This document shows positions 51,716 to 60,386 of a stretch of 64,000 nucleotides of DNA, piece by piece. The translations under genes were made by a program, and so were the position numbers. Within the stretch, counting starts at the first letter, position 1; the number at the start of each line of letters is the position of its first letter. The notes below the pieces were generated by a model. The model searched no databases. It was not told the DNA's origin and saw only the letters and a list, made by a program, of their open reading frames with translations. The stretch comes from Caldithrix abyssi DSM 13497 (GTDB lineage: Bacteria; Calditrichota; Calditrichia; Calditrichales; Calditrichaceae), in assembly GCF_001886815.1 (NCBI RefSeq), contig NZ_CP018099.1, positions 2,354,501 to 2,418,500 of the forward strand. Direction: 5' to 3'.

Positions 51716-54700
51716 TCAGGTTTGCAGTACTTCTTTTATTTTAGAAGCAAGCTGCTCCACAGAGTAAGGTTTAGGTACAAAATGGATGCCTTTTTCTAAC
51801 AGGCCGTTTTGCACAATGTGGTCGTCGGTGTAGCCCGACACATAAATTACTTTTAGCTCAGGGAATAGTTTCTGTAATTTAATGGCCAGCTCTTTGCCGT
51901 TCATTTCAGGCATCACCAGGTCTGTAATTAATAAGTCAGGTTTTAGGTTTGATTTTTTCACCAATTCCAGAGCTTCGCGGCCGTTGGAAGCAGAATGGAT
52001 TTTAAAGCCGAAATTGCTCAGCGCTTTTTCGGCAAAATGGCGAACGCTGGCCTCGTCTTCCACCAGCAAGATGGTTTCTTTGCCCCTGAAATTTAAATTT
52101 ACTTTTTTCTTCTTTTCATCATCAACCGATTTTAATTCCATGGCCGGCCAGTTTACGGTAAAGGTCGTGCCCAATCCGGGTTCAGAGTAAACATAGATGG
52201 CGCCGTTGTTCTGTTTTACAATTCCGTAAACGGTAGAGAGACCCAGGCCGGTGCCTTTTCCTTTTTCTTTGGTTGTAAAAAAGGGTTCAAAAATATGTTC
52301 AATCGTTTCCCGATCCATACCGATGCCGTTATCCATTACCTTTAACACCACGTATTTGCCGGGATGCAGTCCGGGATGCGTGCGTATGTATTCCTCGTCA
52401 TATTCGGTTTGCAGGGTTTCGATGGTAATTCTCTTTTGAAATTTTTCTCTCTGCGCCATATTCACCGCGTCGCGCGCATTAACCACCAGGTTAATTAAAA
52501 TCTGATCGATCTGCGATCGATCAGCAAGAATGGGAGAGATGGATTCCTGCAATCTGAGCTCCAATTTAATGTCCTCGCCGATCAGGCGCATGAGCATCTT
52601 TTGCGTATCTAAAATCACTTTGTTCAAATGAAGCAGTTCCTGATTGACGATTTGTTTGCGGCTAAAGGCCAGTAGCTGATTGGTTAAATTAGCGGCGCGT
52701 TTGCCCGCCTCCAGAATGGCCTTAAGCGCCGAATGCCTGGAATCGTTTTCGGTCATGCGTGAGAGCGTTAACTCCGCGTAACCATTAATGACGGTTAGCA
52801 AGTTGTTAAAATCATGAGCTATCCCGCCTGCCAATTGGCCGATGGCTTCCATCTTTTGCATCTGGCGCATTTGTTCCTGCAATTTAATCTCTTTATCTAT
52901 GTTTCTGGCGCTTTTACACAAATTAATGATATTGCCCTGGCTGTCGCGGATGGGGAAGATAGCCACTTCTTCATGAAAGGAAGAGCCATCTTTACGTTGA
53001 TTAATCCACTGACCTTTCCAGACCTGGCCTCTACCAATGGTTTCTAAAATCGCATCGCGATATTTACTTTTAAGGATGGGCAGTGTTTGCCCTACAACCG
53101 TTTCTTTTTTAAATCCGGTCACCTGTTCAAAAGCAGGATTCACATATTCGATTATTCCATCTTTATCAGTAATGATAAAAGCCGTATTAGATTGTTCCAC
53201 CAGGGTGGCCAGACGTTTAATTTGTTCGGCGGATTTTTGTTGTTCTTCCATATATTTAATTTTTTGTAAAGCGATTTTTATCAACTGAACCACCGCCCGG
53301 ATAAAACCAATTTCTTCCTGTTTCCAGAAATGTGTAGTGGAGAAAAAGTTAAGCGTCAGTAAATAGTTTTCGGAAGCGGACAGCGAAATGGGATACCAGA
53401 TCAAACTTTTAATTTTTAGCTGGTCGTGCAGGATTTTTGCGGAATTTTCCTGGCTTAGCAACGAATGATATCTGTTTGCATGACTTTCCAGCCAGGCTTG
53501 ATCTTTAATCAGATGAGAAGCTGAATGCTTAATAACTTCAAGTGGGGGGTGAATATTCGTTTTTATCGATTCAACCGTTTTTTCGTTGGACCATTGACTG
53601 ATGAGTTGCGAGGATTCCGCCGCTAAATTTATTTCAAAAATTAAGCATTGATCCAGACCAAGCGTCCGCCCGATAAGCGATGCGGATTCTTTTAGGATTT
53701 CTTCACGCCTGGTTTCGCTGATAATCTTTTTAGCCAGATGATTAATGGCGTTGGAAAAGTGTAATTGTCTTTCCAGTAATTTTTCCGTTGCTTTCAGCGC
53801 CGTAATATCGCGACCAAATACTACCAATCCCTTACGACTGCCGTCTTCGTTAAAAAGCGGCACTTTAATCACATCATAGATTTTTACCGTGCCGTCGGGC
53901 CTGGGGACGATCTCTTCAGCGCGGGTTATGGTCCCTTTTTGCCAGGCCAGCTCATCAGATATTTCGCAAGTTAAAAAGGCGTCCTTGTAAAAGGGCGCAA
54001 ACTCCGCCAGTTCGCTATCCTTTTTTCCTCGATATTCAACGTTTTGTAGTTCAAACAGTTTTAAATCCGCCTCATTGGCTTCTAACCAGCGGCCTTCCTC
54101 GTCTTTAAAACAAATGATATCGGGCGTGGCGTTAATGAGAGTGCGTAGTTGTTCTTCGCTGCGTAAAATGACCTCCTCTTTGGCCTTTCGCTCTCGAACA
54201 TTGCTAATAATTTCGGCAAAGAGCTTAAGGAGGGTAATTTCGTTTTCACTCCACTTTCTGATCTTTTTAACGGAATCAAATCCTGCAAAGCCAATACAGC
54301 GTCCATTGCGCATAATAGGGACGGTGATGAAAGTTTTTATCTCCTGAGCCTCTAAAAATTTCTTAATAGGGTCTCCTGGGGGTAAGGCATTAACGTCCGG
54401 AACATGAACCATCTGGCCTTTGGCATGGGCATCAAGCCACTCCGGTGACAAATTAATAGGTACTTTCTGTAAATTATCTATCTGCGGAGTTATTCCCGGG
54501 GCGCACCATTCATGGGTATTGGTCATAATGCCTTTCTCAAAGAGATAATCGAACAAATAAACGCGATCCACGCCAGTAAACTCTCCCAGTATCTGTAGCG
54601 CTTTATTTATTTTTTCATCAAATTGCTCGATAGGAACATTAATATATTCCGTAGCAAAGGTTAAAATCAATTTTTGAAATTCGCTTAACTTTTTAACCTC

Positions 54701-56032
54701 ATCCCGCGCTATTTTTTGTTCGGTAATATCGGTGATGGCGCCTTCAAAATAAAGAAAATTACCTTGCTGGTCATAAATGGGCCGACCGTTCATTAAAACC
54801 CAGATAGGTATGCCATCTTTTCGTTTTAACTTAACTTCCACATTCTTTAGCAAACCATATTTCAGGACCATATTGATCAAACGGTCTCTTTCTTCAAGAT
54901 GCCAGTACATTTTACGCGCATCACCTTGGGTTATCAGTTCCTGCGGAGAATCGTACCCCAATATTCTGGCCATGGAAGGGTTTGCGGCCAGAAACTTACC
55001 GTCATAGGTGGTTTGATAGATTCCTTCTACAGAGTTTTCAAAAATAGCCCGATATTTCGCCTCCGACTTCGATGCCTGCTCCAGGGCCCGCATGCGCATG
55101 ATAATGGCTGTTAGATTGTCGGCCAGTAATTGGACCAGTTGTTCATCTGCTTCCGAATATTCCGTTTGACGATCATAATAAACCATAAACTTGCCAAGTA
55201 AACCGCCGGGATGAACCAGAGGCACAAAATACAGCGCTTTTATTCCCTCTTGCAACACTTTCTTTTTTATGTCTTCTGGCAAATTTGAACTTTTTACATC
55301 GGAAATAAAGATAGGCCGGGCATTAATATCTTCTTTTTCCCAGGGACAATGTCCGTCCAACGCTTTGCGATAGTTTTCCGAAAGCCCATCCCAGGCCACA
55401 AAATGGACTTTATTATCCAGGCCAAATATGAGAATAGAAGCCCGATCAGCCTTTAAAATAGCTTTTACTCCTTTGAGCGCTATTTCATAAACTTCTTCCA
55501 GAGATTTCGCCCTGTTTAAATTGGCAATTACTTCATAAATTAATATCATACACTGTTGAGTTTCCGAAAAATCACGCAGCGCTTTAATATGGCCAGTAAC
55601 ATCGATGATTTGACATTGGAATTCAGATACACGGTTCTTTGTATCAGTAAAAACACTTATAAAATCTACTATCCACACCCATTGCCCGTTTTTGTGTTTT
55701 ATTTGATACGGCTTGTTCTGAAAACTCGTATTACCGCTATTTAATTGCTTTTTTATGTAAGTTAATACGCGTTTTTGATGTGATTCAGAAATAAGTTGAG
55801 AAAAAGTAATTTTTCCGGTTAAAAAATCTTTTGCGGAATATCCCGTTATTTTTTTTATGCCTGGAGAAATCTCGGCAGGTATGCCGCTAAAAAAATCGTC
55901 CAATTTTTTCCATTTTAAATAGCAGGTGTTTTTTACAATATACTTTTCCACTGAGTTACTTTGAAAAATGTCGCTCAAAGTCGATAAGTATTTAAGAAAG
56001 TTAAATTGTTGACTAATTTTTTGGGAATCCAT
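51716..56032 (-). CDS. Multi-sensor hybrid histidine kinase, 4 PAS and 3 GAF domains
   Basis: A 1438-aa protein. No membrane segment is seen, so it senses cytoplasmic signals. Order: PAS (about 35-150), GAF (165-315), PAS (320-445), GAF (450-630), PAS (635-760), GAF (770-945), PAS (950-1060), HisKA with phospho-His1073 ([13 protein letters not shown]), HATPase with DNGIGMD and GKGTGLGLS, then a receiver with Asp1371 ([11 protein letters not shown]). ATG at 56032 has AAAAGGATT in front and is preferred to one 36 bases upstream. It stands alone, with no response regulator beside it. The signals are unknown. Confidence 0.95.
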   Translation of the reverse strand: MDSQKISQQFNFLKYLSTLSDIFQSNSVEKYIVKNTCYLKWKKLDDFFSGIPAEISPGIKKITGYSAKDFLTGKITFSQLISESHQKRVLTYIKKQLNSGNTSFQNKPYQIKHKNGQWVWIVDFISVFTDTKNRVSEFQCQIIDVTGHIKALRDFSETQQCMILIYEVIANLNRAKSLEEVYEIALKGVKAILKADRASILIFGLDNKVHFVAWDGLSENYRKALDGHCPWEKEDINARPIFISDVKSSNLPEDIKKKVLQEGIKALYFVPLVHPGGLLGKFMVYYDRQTEYSEADEQLVQLLADNLTAIIMRMRALEQASKSEAKYRAIFENSVEGIYQTTYDGKFLAANPSMARILGYDSPQELITQGDARKMYWHLEERDRLINMVLKYGLLKNVEVKLKRKDGIPIWVLMNGRPIYDQQGNFLYFEGAITDITEQKIARDEVKKLSEFQKLILTFATEYINVPIEQFDEKINKALQILGEFTGVDRVYLFDYLFEKGIMTNTHEWCAPGITPQIDNLQKVPINLSPEWLDAHAKGQMVHVPDVNALPPGDPIKKFLEAQEIKTFITVPIMRNGRCIGFAGFDSVKKIRKWSENEITLLKLFAEIISNVRERKAKEEVILRSEEQLRTLINATPDIICFKDEEGRWLEANEADLKLFELQNVEYRGKKDSELAEFAPFYKDAFLTCEISDELAWQKGTITRAEEIVPRPDGTVKIYDVIKVPLFNEDGSRKGLVVFGRDITALKATEKLLERQLHFSNAINHLAKKIISETRREEILKESASLIGRTLGLDQCLIFEINLAAESSQLISQWSNEKTVESIKTNIHPPLEVIKHSASHLIKDQAWLESHANRYHSLLSQENSAKILHDQLKIKSLIWYPISLSASENYLLTLNFFSTTHFWKQEEIGFIRAVVQLIKIALQKIKYMEEQQKSAEQIKRLATLVEQSNTAFIITDKDGIIEYVNPAFEQVTGFKKETVVGQTLPILKSKYRDAILETIGRGQVWKGQWINQRKDGSSFHEEVAIFPIRDSQGNIINLCKSARNIDKEIKLQEQMRQMQKMEAIGQLAGGIAHDFNNLLTVINGYAELTLSRMTENDSRHSALKAILEAGKRAANLTNQLLAFSRKQIVNQELLHLNKVILDTQKMLMRLIGEDIKLELRLQESISPILADRSQIDQILINLVVNARDAVNMAQREKFQKRITIETLQTEYDEEYIRTHPGLHPGKYVVLKVMDNGIGMDRETIEHIFEPFFTTKEKGKGTGLGLSTVYGIVKQNNGAIYVYSEPGLGTTFTVNWPAMELKSVDDEKKKKVNLNFRGKETILLVEDEASVRHFAEKALSNFGFKIHSASNGREALELVKKSNLKPDLLITDLVMPEMNGKELAIKLQKLFPELKVIYVSGYTDDHIVQNGLLEKGIHFVPKPYSVEQLASKIKEVLQT

Positions 56033-56237
56033 TTTTAATCCTTTTGATTTACGCTTATTAATAAACATGCGTTTATCGTTTTATTTATAAAAAACTTTAA
56101 TAAATATTGGCTCATTTTCGGTTTATTCAGAAAAAATATTGAAAAACAATCTGATAAAAAAATAGGACACGGCTCTCAATTTATAAAGTGGTTTATCGCC
56201 TATTAATCCTATGTTTTTGGGGAAACTTAAAATTAAC

Positions 56238-56294
56238 TTGACAAAATGAACTTATGTTCATTATATTGCGTACAAGTAAATGAACATAAGTTCA
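56238..56294 (+). promoter_or_regulatory. Promoter with two overlapping TGAAC-N4-GTTCA operators
   Basis: Perfect -35 TTGACA (56238-56243), 18-base spacer, -10 TATATT (56262-56267). Two palindromes of the form TGAAC-N4-GTTCA lie at 56247-56260 (in the spacer) and 56281-56294, centres 34 bases apart (about three helical turns). The two sites are also inverted copies of each other over 16 bases. A dimeric repressor bound to both would block RNA polymerase. The obvious candidate is the DUF134 regulator encoded next. Confidence 0.85.
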
Positions 56295-56308
56295 ATTAAG
56301 GGGAGTTT

Positions 56309-56752
56309 ATGAGAGGTCCTTACAGGAAGCGAATGATCTGGCAGCCGCCGCAATTCAGGAATTTTAAGCCGAGCGGCATTCCCAGACGCGCGCTGGAGTC
56401 CATAGTGCTCACAGTGGATGAGTACGAGGCCATTCGTCTGGCTGATCATCTCGGTCTGGAACATCAGGCTGCGGCTGAACGCATGCACATTTCGCGCCCC
56501 ACGTTTACGCGTTTGATTGAGCAGGCCAGGCGAAAAGTGGCCACGGCCATTGTAGAAGGCAAAGAGTTGATTATTGATGGCGGGAATGTGAATTTCATAA
56601 ACACATTGACTCACTGTCAGGACTGCGGCGAAACCATTCAACAGCCGATTGACGCCGAGATTGATCAGTGTCCGGATTGTGGTTCGCAAAATATCGAAAA
56701 TTTAGCCCATCGTTATCTGGCCCAGGGAAGAAGACACAGGAGAGGACGTTAA
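56309..56752 (+). CDS. DUF134-family DNA-binding protein with zinc ribbon
   Basis: A 147-aa protein. Residues 1-95 match DUF134, a helix-turn-helix family: the motif LTVDEYEAIRLADHLGLEH followed by AAERMHISRPTFTRLIEQARRK as the HTH. The C-terminal 45 residues have CQDCGETI and CPDCGSQN, a four-cysteine zinc ribbon. It heads the operon of MinD-type ATPases and the NifX-like protein, as DUF134 genes commonly do. Autoregulation through the two palindromes upstream is likely. Ribosome site GGGGAG. Confidence 0.9.
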   Translation: MRGPYRKRMIWQPPQFRNFKPSGIPRRALESIVLTVDEYEAIRLADHLGLEHQAAAERMHISRPTFTRLIEQARRKVATAIVEGKELIIDGGNVNFINTLTHCQDCGETIQQPIDAEIDQCPDCGSQNIENLAHRYLAQGRRHRRGR

Positions 56753-56753
56753 G

Positions 56754-57611
56754 ATGAAGATAGCTGTTGCCAGCGGAAAAGGCGGAACCGGAAAGACCTT
56801 AATTGCCACCAATCTGGCCTTTGTGGCCTCACGATCGAAAAAAGCGGCGCTTTACGATCTGGATGTGGAAGAGCCGAATGTGGCCTTATTTTTTGCGCAA
56901 AAGGAGATTGATTCGCAAGCGGTAGAAAAGATGATACCCATTATTAATGATGCAGTTTGCGATTACTGCGGTATTTGCAGTCAGGTGTGTGAATATCATG
57001 CCATCATCACTCTGGCTGATCAGGTGATGGTTTTTCCGGAGCTCTGCCACAGTTGTTACGGCTGTCTGGAGATGTGTCCTGCCGGAGCGATTGAAGAAGG
57101 GAAGAAGGAAATCGGCCGAATTTCTCTAAGCCAATCCGACAACTTGCAGTTTGTAAGCGGCACATTAAAGGTAGGCGAATCGGCCACCACTGCTTTAATC
57201 AAAGATACCAAAAAGGCAGGACAGAACGAAGCGCAAATTTTCATCTACGATTCGCCGCCGGGCACATCCTGTCCGGTAATCGAGGCCGTAAAAGATATGG
57301 ATTACATCGTTCTGGTGGGAGAGCCCACGCCCTTCGGATTACACGATCTCGACCTGCTGGTTCAGGTGGTGCGACAGTTCGACAAGCCGTTTGGCGTGGT
57401 GATTAACAAAGCCATGGATGAAGAAGACCTCATTACAGAATATTGCCGGCAGAAGCATATTGAGGTGCTTGGCAGAATTCCCCATAGGCAAGAAATTGCC
57501 CGGGCCTATGCCCGGGGGCAGCTGATTACGCAGGCCGTAGAAGGTATGGAGCGGTTGTTTTTGAATCTTTTAAATAAGATTACGCAAAAAGTTAATGAGG
57601 TGGCGGCATGA
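56754..57611 (+). CDS. MinD-superfamily P-loop ATPase with inserted ferredoxin domain (first)
   Basis: A 285-aa protein. Deviant Walker A SGKGGTGKT (7-15) with DLDVEEPN as switch I. A two-[4Fe-4S] ferredoxin insert lies at about 63-112: CDYCGICSQVCEYHAI and CHSCYGCLEMCPAGAI. Switch II YDSPPGTSCPVIEA follows. Such proteins are found in pairs and are thought to move or insert iron-sulfur or metal clusters. It starts one base after the DUF134 stop and overlaps the second ATPase by 4 bases. Specific client unknown. Confidence 0.92.
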   Translation: MKIAVASGKGGTGKTLIATNLAFVASRSKKAALYDLDVEEPNVALFFAQKEIDSQAVEKMIPIINDAVCDYCGICSQVCEYHAIITLADQVMVFPELCHSCYGCLEMCPAGAIEEGKKEIGRISLSQSDNLQFVSGTLKVGESATTALIKDTKKAGQNEAQIFIYDSPPGTSCPVIEAVKDMDYIVLVGEPTPFGLHDLDLLVQVVRQFDKPFGVVINKAMDEEDLITEYCRQKHIEVLGRIPHRQEIARAYARGQLITQAVEGMERLFLNLLNKITQKVNEVAA

Positions 57612-58483
57612 AAGAGATTGTAATCATCAGTGGAAAGGGCGGAACCGGCAAAACTTCCATTACGGCTGCGCTGGGCGCCCTGGCAGGCAAAAGCGCTGTG
57701 GTGGCGGACTGCGACGTGGATGCCGCCAATTTACATCTGCTCTACGAACCGCGTGTTCGCCATGCAGAAGATTTTTACAGCGGCAAAACGGCGATTATTG
57801 ACAACGATCTTTGTACAGATTGCGGCCTTTGCGCTGAAAAATGTGCCTTTGACGCCATTCGGTACGAATATGGCCAGTACATGGTGGACGAAGTAAGTTG
57901 CGAAGGCTGTGCCGTTTGTTTTCATCTTTGTCCGGTTAACGCCATTCGCATGGAAGAGAATCTGGCCGGCAAATGGTACCGCGCCCAATCTCGATTCGAT
58001 AACGAATTTGTTTATGCCCATCTGGGAATTGGTCAGGAAAATTCGGGCAAATTAGTGGCTAAAGTAAAACAGGAAGCGAAAAAGATTGCCGAAAACGAGA
58101 ATATTCCCTTTATCTTTGTAGATGGCCCGCCGGGCGTTGGATGTCCGGTCATTTCTTCTTTGAGTAATGTCGATCATGTGTTGTTAGTTACCGAAGCTTC
58201 GCAATCGGGTTTGCACGATCTGCAGCGTCTGGTGGAGTTGATCGAATATTTTAAACTAAAAGCCTCTTGCGTAATTAATAAGAGCGATTTAAACGAACAA
58301 ATGGCCAGTGAAATTGATGACTATTGCCAGAAACATAACATTACCGTAATCAATCACATTCCCTATCATCCAGAGTTTGTTGAAACGCTAAATGCCAAAA
58401 AAACCTTGATTGAGGGAAAAGATAAGGCTATCAAACAAAAAATTTTCCAGATCTATCAATTTTTAACCAGAGAAGAGGAGTGA
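57608..58483 (+). CDS. MinD-superfamily P-loop ATPase with inserted ferredoxin domain (second)
   Basis: A 291-aa paralogue of the previous gene. SGKGGTGKT (8-16), DCDVDAANLH, ferredoxin insert CTDCGLCAEKCAFDAI and CEGCAVCFHLCPVNAI, switch II VDGPPGVGCPVISS. The pair probably forms a heterodimer, as adjacent MinD-ferredoxin genes are nearly always together. Translationally coupled through an ATGA overlap. Confidence 0.92.
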   Translation: MKEIVIISGKGGTGKTSITAALGALAGKSAVVADCDVDAANLHLLYEPRVRHAEDFYSGKTAIIDNDLCTDCGLCAEKCAFDAIRYEYGQYMVDEVSCEGCAVCFHLCPVNAIRMEENLAGKWYRAQSRFDNEFVYAHLGIGQENSGKLVAKVKQEAKKIAENENIPFIFVDGPPGVGCPVISSLSNVDHVLLVTEASQSGLHDLQRLVELIEYFKLKASCVINKSDLNEQMASEIDDYCQKHNITVINHIPYHPEFVETLNAKKTLIEGKDKAIKQKIFQIYQFLTREEE

Positions 58484-58488
58484 GTGTC

Positions 58489-58830
58489 ATGAAAGTAGCT
58501 TTTACAGCCCAGGGAAATGGCTGGTACGAAAAAGTAGATTTGCGCTTTGGACGGGGCAGAGGTTTTTTTGTAGTCGATACGAACAACGAAGAGACCAGGT
58601 TTATTGACAATGCTTCTAATGTGGAAGCTGCGCACGGCGCGGGTACCAGCGCCGCCCAGATTATCATCAATGCGGGGATTGATGTCCTGGTTACCGGACA
58701 TGTGGGCCCTAAAGCCGGTTCTGTTTTGAAAAGCGCAGGAATTAAGGTTTACTCTACAGAAGGAAATATAACCTTAAAAGACGCCTATCGCCTGTTTAAA
58801 GAAGGAAAGTTGAAGGAACAGGAATTGTAA
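58489..58830 (+). CDS. NifX/NifB-type dinitrogenase iron-molybdenum cofactor-like protein
   Basis: A 113-aa single-domain protein of the NifX/NafY/NifB-C fold: MKVAFTAQGNGW, LRFGRGRGFFVVDT, GAGTSAAQIIINAGIDVLVTGHVGPKA, IKVYSTEGNITLKDA. Stand-alone members often sit with MinD-ferredoxin ATPases in organisms that do not fix nitrogen. ATG at 58489 is chosen; GAGGAG lies 8 bases upstream, while GTG at 58480 adds only SV to the front. No nif structural genes are in the window. Confidence 0.9.
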   Translation: MKVAFTAQGNGWYEKVDLRFGRGRGFFVVDTNNEETRFIDNASNVEAAHGAGTSAAQIIINAGIDVLVTGHVGPKAGSVLKSAGIKVYSTEGNITLKDAYRLFKEGKLKEQEL

Positions 58831-58903
58831 TCTTTAAATGGGCGAACGGTTGAAGACTAACATTTTTAAATAAATTACGGCTAACTAAAAAGGAGGAATA
58901 ATC

Positions 58904-59281
58904 ATGCCGTGGGGAGATCGCACAGGTCCTTCAGGTCAGGGACCACGAACAGGCAGAGGATTGGGATACTGCGCGGGCTATGACAGCCCGGGCTACACCA
59001 GGGGAACGCCCATGGGCCGTGGATTTGGCTTTGGACGCGGTTTGGGTCGGGGCTTTGGCCGCGGCTTTGGCTTTGGGCGTGGTTTTGGATGGCGCTGGAG
59101 CTGGCCATGGCCGCAAACGGGCAGCGCCCAGGCCGCTCCAACTAGCGACAAAGGCAACCAGGCCGAGCTAACCGCCATGAAAAATGAACTGAACAGCCTG
59201 AAATCCGCGGTCGAGGGCTTGTTGAATCGGCTCAGCGCATTAACCGAAAAAAGCGCCGCCGGCTCCAAAGAGAACGACTGA
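58904..59281 (+). CDS. DUF5320-like Gly/Arg/Phe-rich protein
   Basis: A 125-aa protein. It begins MPWGDRTGPSGQGPRTGRGLGYCAGY, the DUF5320 signature (the GPrGrG motif), then a Gly-Arg-Phe repeat of the type GRGFGFGRG (residues 38-62). The C-terminal 40 residues form a short coiled coil (ELTAMKNELNSLKSAVEGLLNRL). Commonly found near NifX-like and MinD-ferredoxin genes. Function unknown. Ribosome site AAAGGAGG. Confidence 0.82.
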   Translation: MPWGDRTGPSGQGPRTGRGLGYCAGYDSPGYTRGTPMGRGFGFGRGLGRGFGRGFGFGRGFGWRWSWPWPQTGSAQAAPTSDKGNQAELTAMKNELNSLKSAVEGLLNRLSALTEKSAAGSKEND

Positions 59282-59438
59282 TTCTCAAGCCGAAAGATGT
59301 GGAGGCTGTTCGTCAAGCAACGGGCAGCCCCCGCATTTTTTAAGCTTAAATTCAGCTTTAGATGGAATTCATTAAAAACGGAGCTTTGGTATTTTACACG
59401 GCTCAAAATAAAATCAAAAACTTTAAAGGGAGGGAGCA

Positions 59439-59900
59439 ATGAGCGAACAAAATTCATCAAAAATTGTAAAGATTGGTATCATTATTTGCGATCGCTACCG
59501 CAATTGCGCGGCAGGCAAATGTTTAAGAGCGCTGAAAAACCGTGAAGGGGCTTTCGGTTATTATCAGGACGTGGAAGTGGAGCTGGTGGGCTTTACCACC
59601 TGCGGCGGCTGTCCCGGGGGCAATATTGAATACGCGCCGGCCGAAATGAAAAGAAACGGCGTGGACGTCATTCATCTGGCTACGGGCTTGCTGGTCGGTT
59701 ATCCGCCCTGTCCTTATTTAAAGTACTTTAAAGAATTTATTGAAATGCACCATCAGATCAAGGTGGTTTACGGGACGCATCCCATTCCACAAAGTTACTT
59801 TTTAACGCATCAGGAATTGGGATCGTGGGATTCGCCGGAGTGGAAAGAAATCATAACGCCAGAATTAACCATAGAAGATCAACGACTGAGTTACAGTTGA
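59439..59900 (+). CDS. CGGC-domain protein
   Basis: A 153-aa protein with the CGGC domain: KIGIIICDRYRNCAAGKC, VGFTTCGGCPGGN, VIHLATGL, CPYLKYF. At least six cysteines are placed to bind a metal or cluster. The family is of unknown function, thought to bind metal. Its start follows a strong ribosome site (GGGAGGGAG). It lies 157 bases after the DUF5320 gene. Confidence 0.88.
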   Translation: MSEQNSSKIVKIGIIICDRYRNCAAGKCLRALKNREGAFGYYQDVEVELVGFTTCGGCPGGNIEYAPAEMKRNGVDVIHLATGLLVGYPPCPYLKYFKEFIEMHHQIKVVYGTHPIPQSYFLTHQELGSWDSPEWKEIITPELTIEDQRLSYS

Positions 59901-59918
59901 AAAAAAAGGAGAATGAAG

Positions 59919-60131
59919 ATGGCAGGAATGGCCAGACAGACCATGGGCAGCGGAGGGTATTGTATCTGTCCAAAATGTGATTATCGGGCGCCGCATCAGC
60001 GCGGTGTGCCGTGTCAGGAGCAGCGCTGTCCCCATTGCGGAGCCAGATTGATGCGCGAAGGCTCTTATCATCACCAATTGTTATTGGAGAAGAGAAAGCA
60101 AAAAAGTGAACGCAAAGATGAGGGAAATTGA
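59919..60131 (+). CDS. Small zinc-ribbon (rubredoxin-like) protein
   Basis: A 70-aa protein. CICPKCDYRAPHQ and CQEQRCPHCGARL provide Cys pairs for one zinc or iron site. ATG at 59919 is chosen because AAAAGGAG ends 8 bases upstream; an ATG at 59913 is too close to that site. Last gene of the DUF134 region, 18 bases after the CGGC gene. Confidence 0.75.
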   Translation: MAGMARQTMGSGGYCICPKCDYRAPHQRGVPCQEQRCPHCGARLMREGSYHHQLLLEKRKQKSERKDEGN

Positions 60132-60347
60132 ATCCTGGCGCAGCTCTTTTGGCGCAATGAAGGAATGATTTGACATGGAAAAGTGGAATCATCTTTGCAA
60201 ATTAGCAAAAGTAAAAACAATGTATTAGTCTGAGAAAAAACACATGACATGCCAGAAATGGCGGACATTGGAGCTGTCCCAAAAGTCAAAGAGAATGTAT
60301 TTTTATAAATATTTTCTTTCCCTCACCCCCTTTAATTCCCCCTCTCC

Positions 60348-60356
60348 CGATTTTCG
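60348..60356. repeat. Target site duplication, left copy (IS copy 2)
   Basis: CGATTTTCG directly abuts the element and is repeated exactly at 62698-62706. Confidence 0.92.
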
Positions 60357-60386
60357 CTGATCTTTATACACACATAGCACCGTGGG

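Noticed and set aside
56261-56689. Reverse frame of 142 codons overlapping the DUF134 gene
   Set aside because: It is antisense to a clear DUF134 protein and would cover its operator region; no family features.
58489-58830. Nitrogen-fixation gene cluster
   Set aside because: Only a stand-alone NifX-like domain is present; nifH, nifD, nifK, nifE, nifN and nifB are absent from the window.
58990-59100. GGCTTTGG/CGCGG tandem pattern considered as a CRISPR or non-coding tandem repeat
   Set aside because: It is the coding sequence of the Gly-Arg-Phe stretch of the DUF5320-like protein. Units are short and have no spacers.
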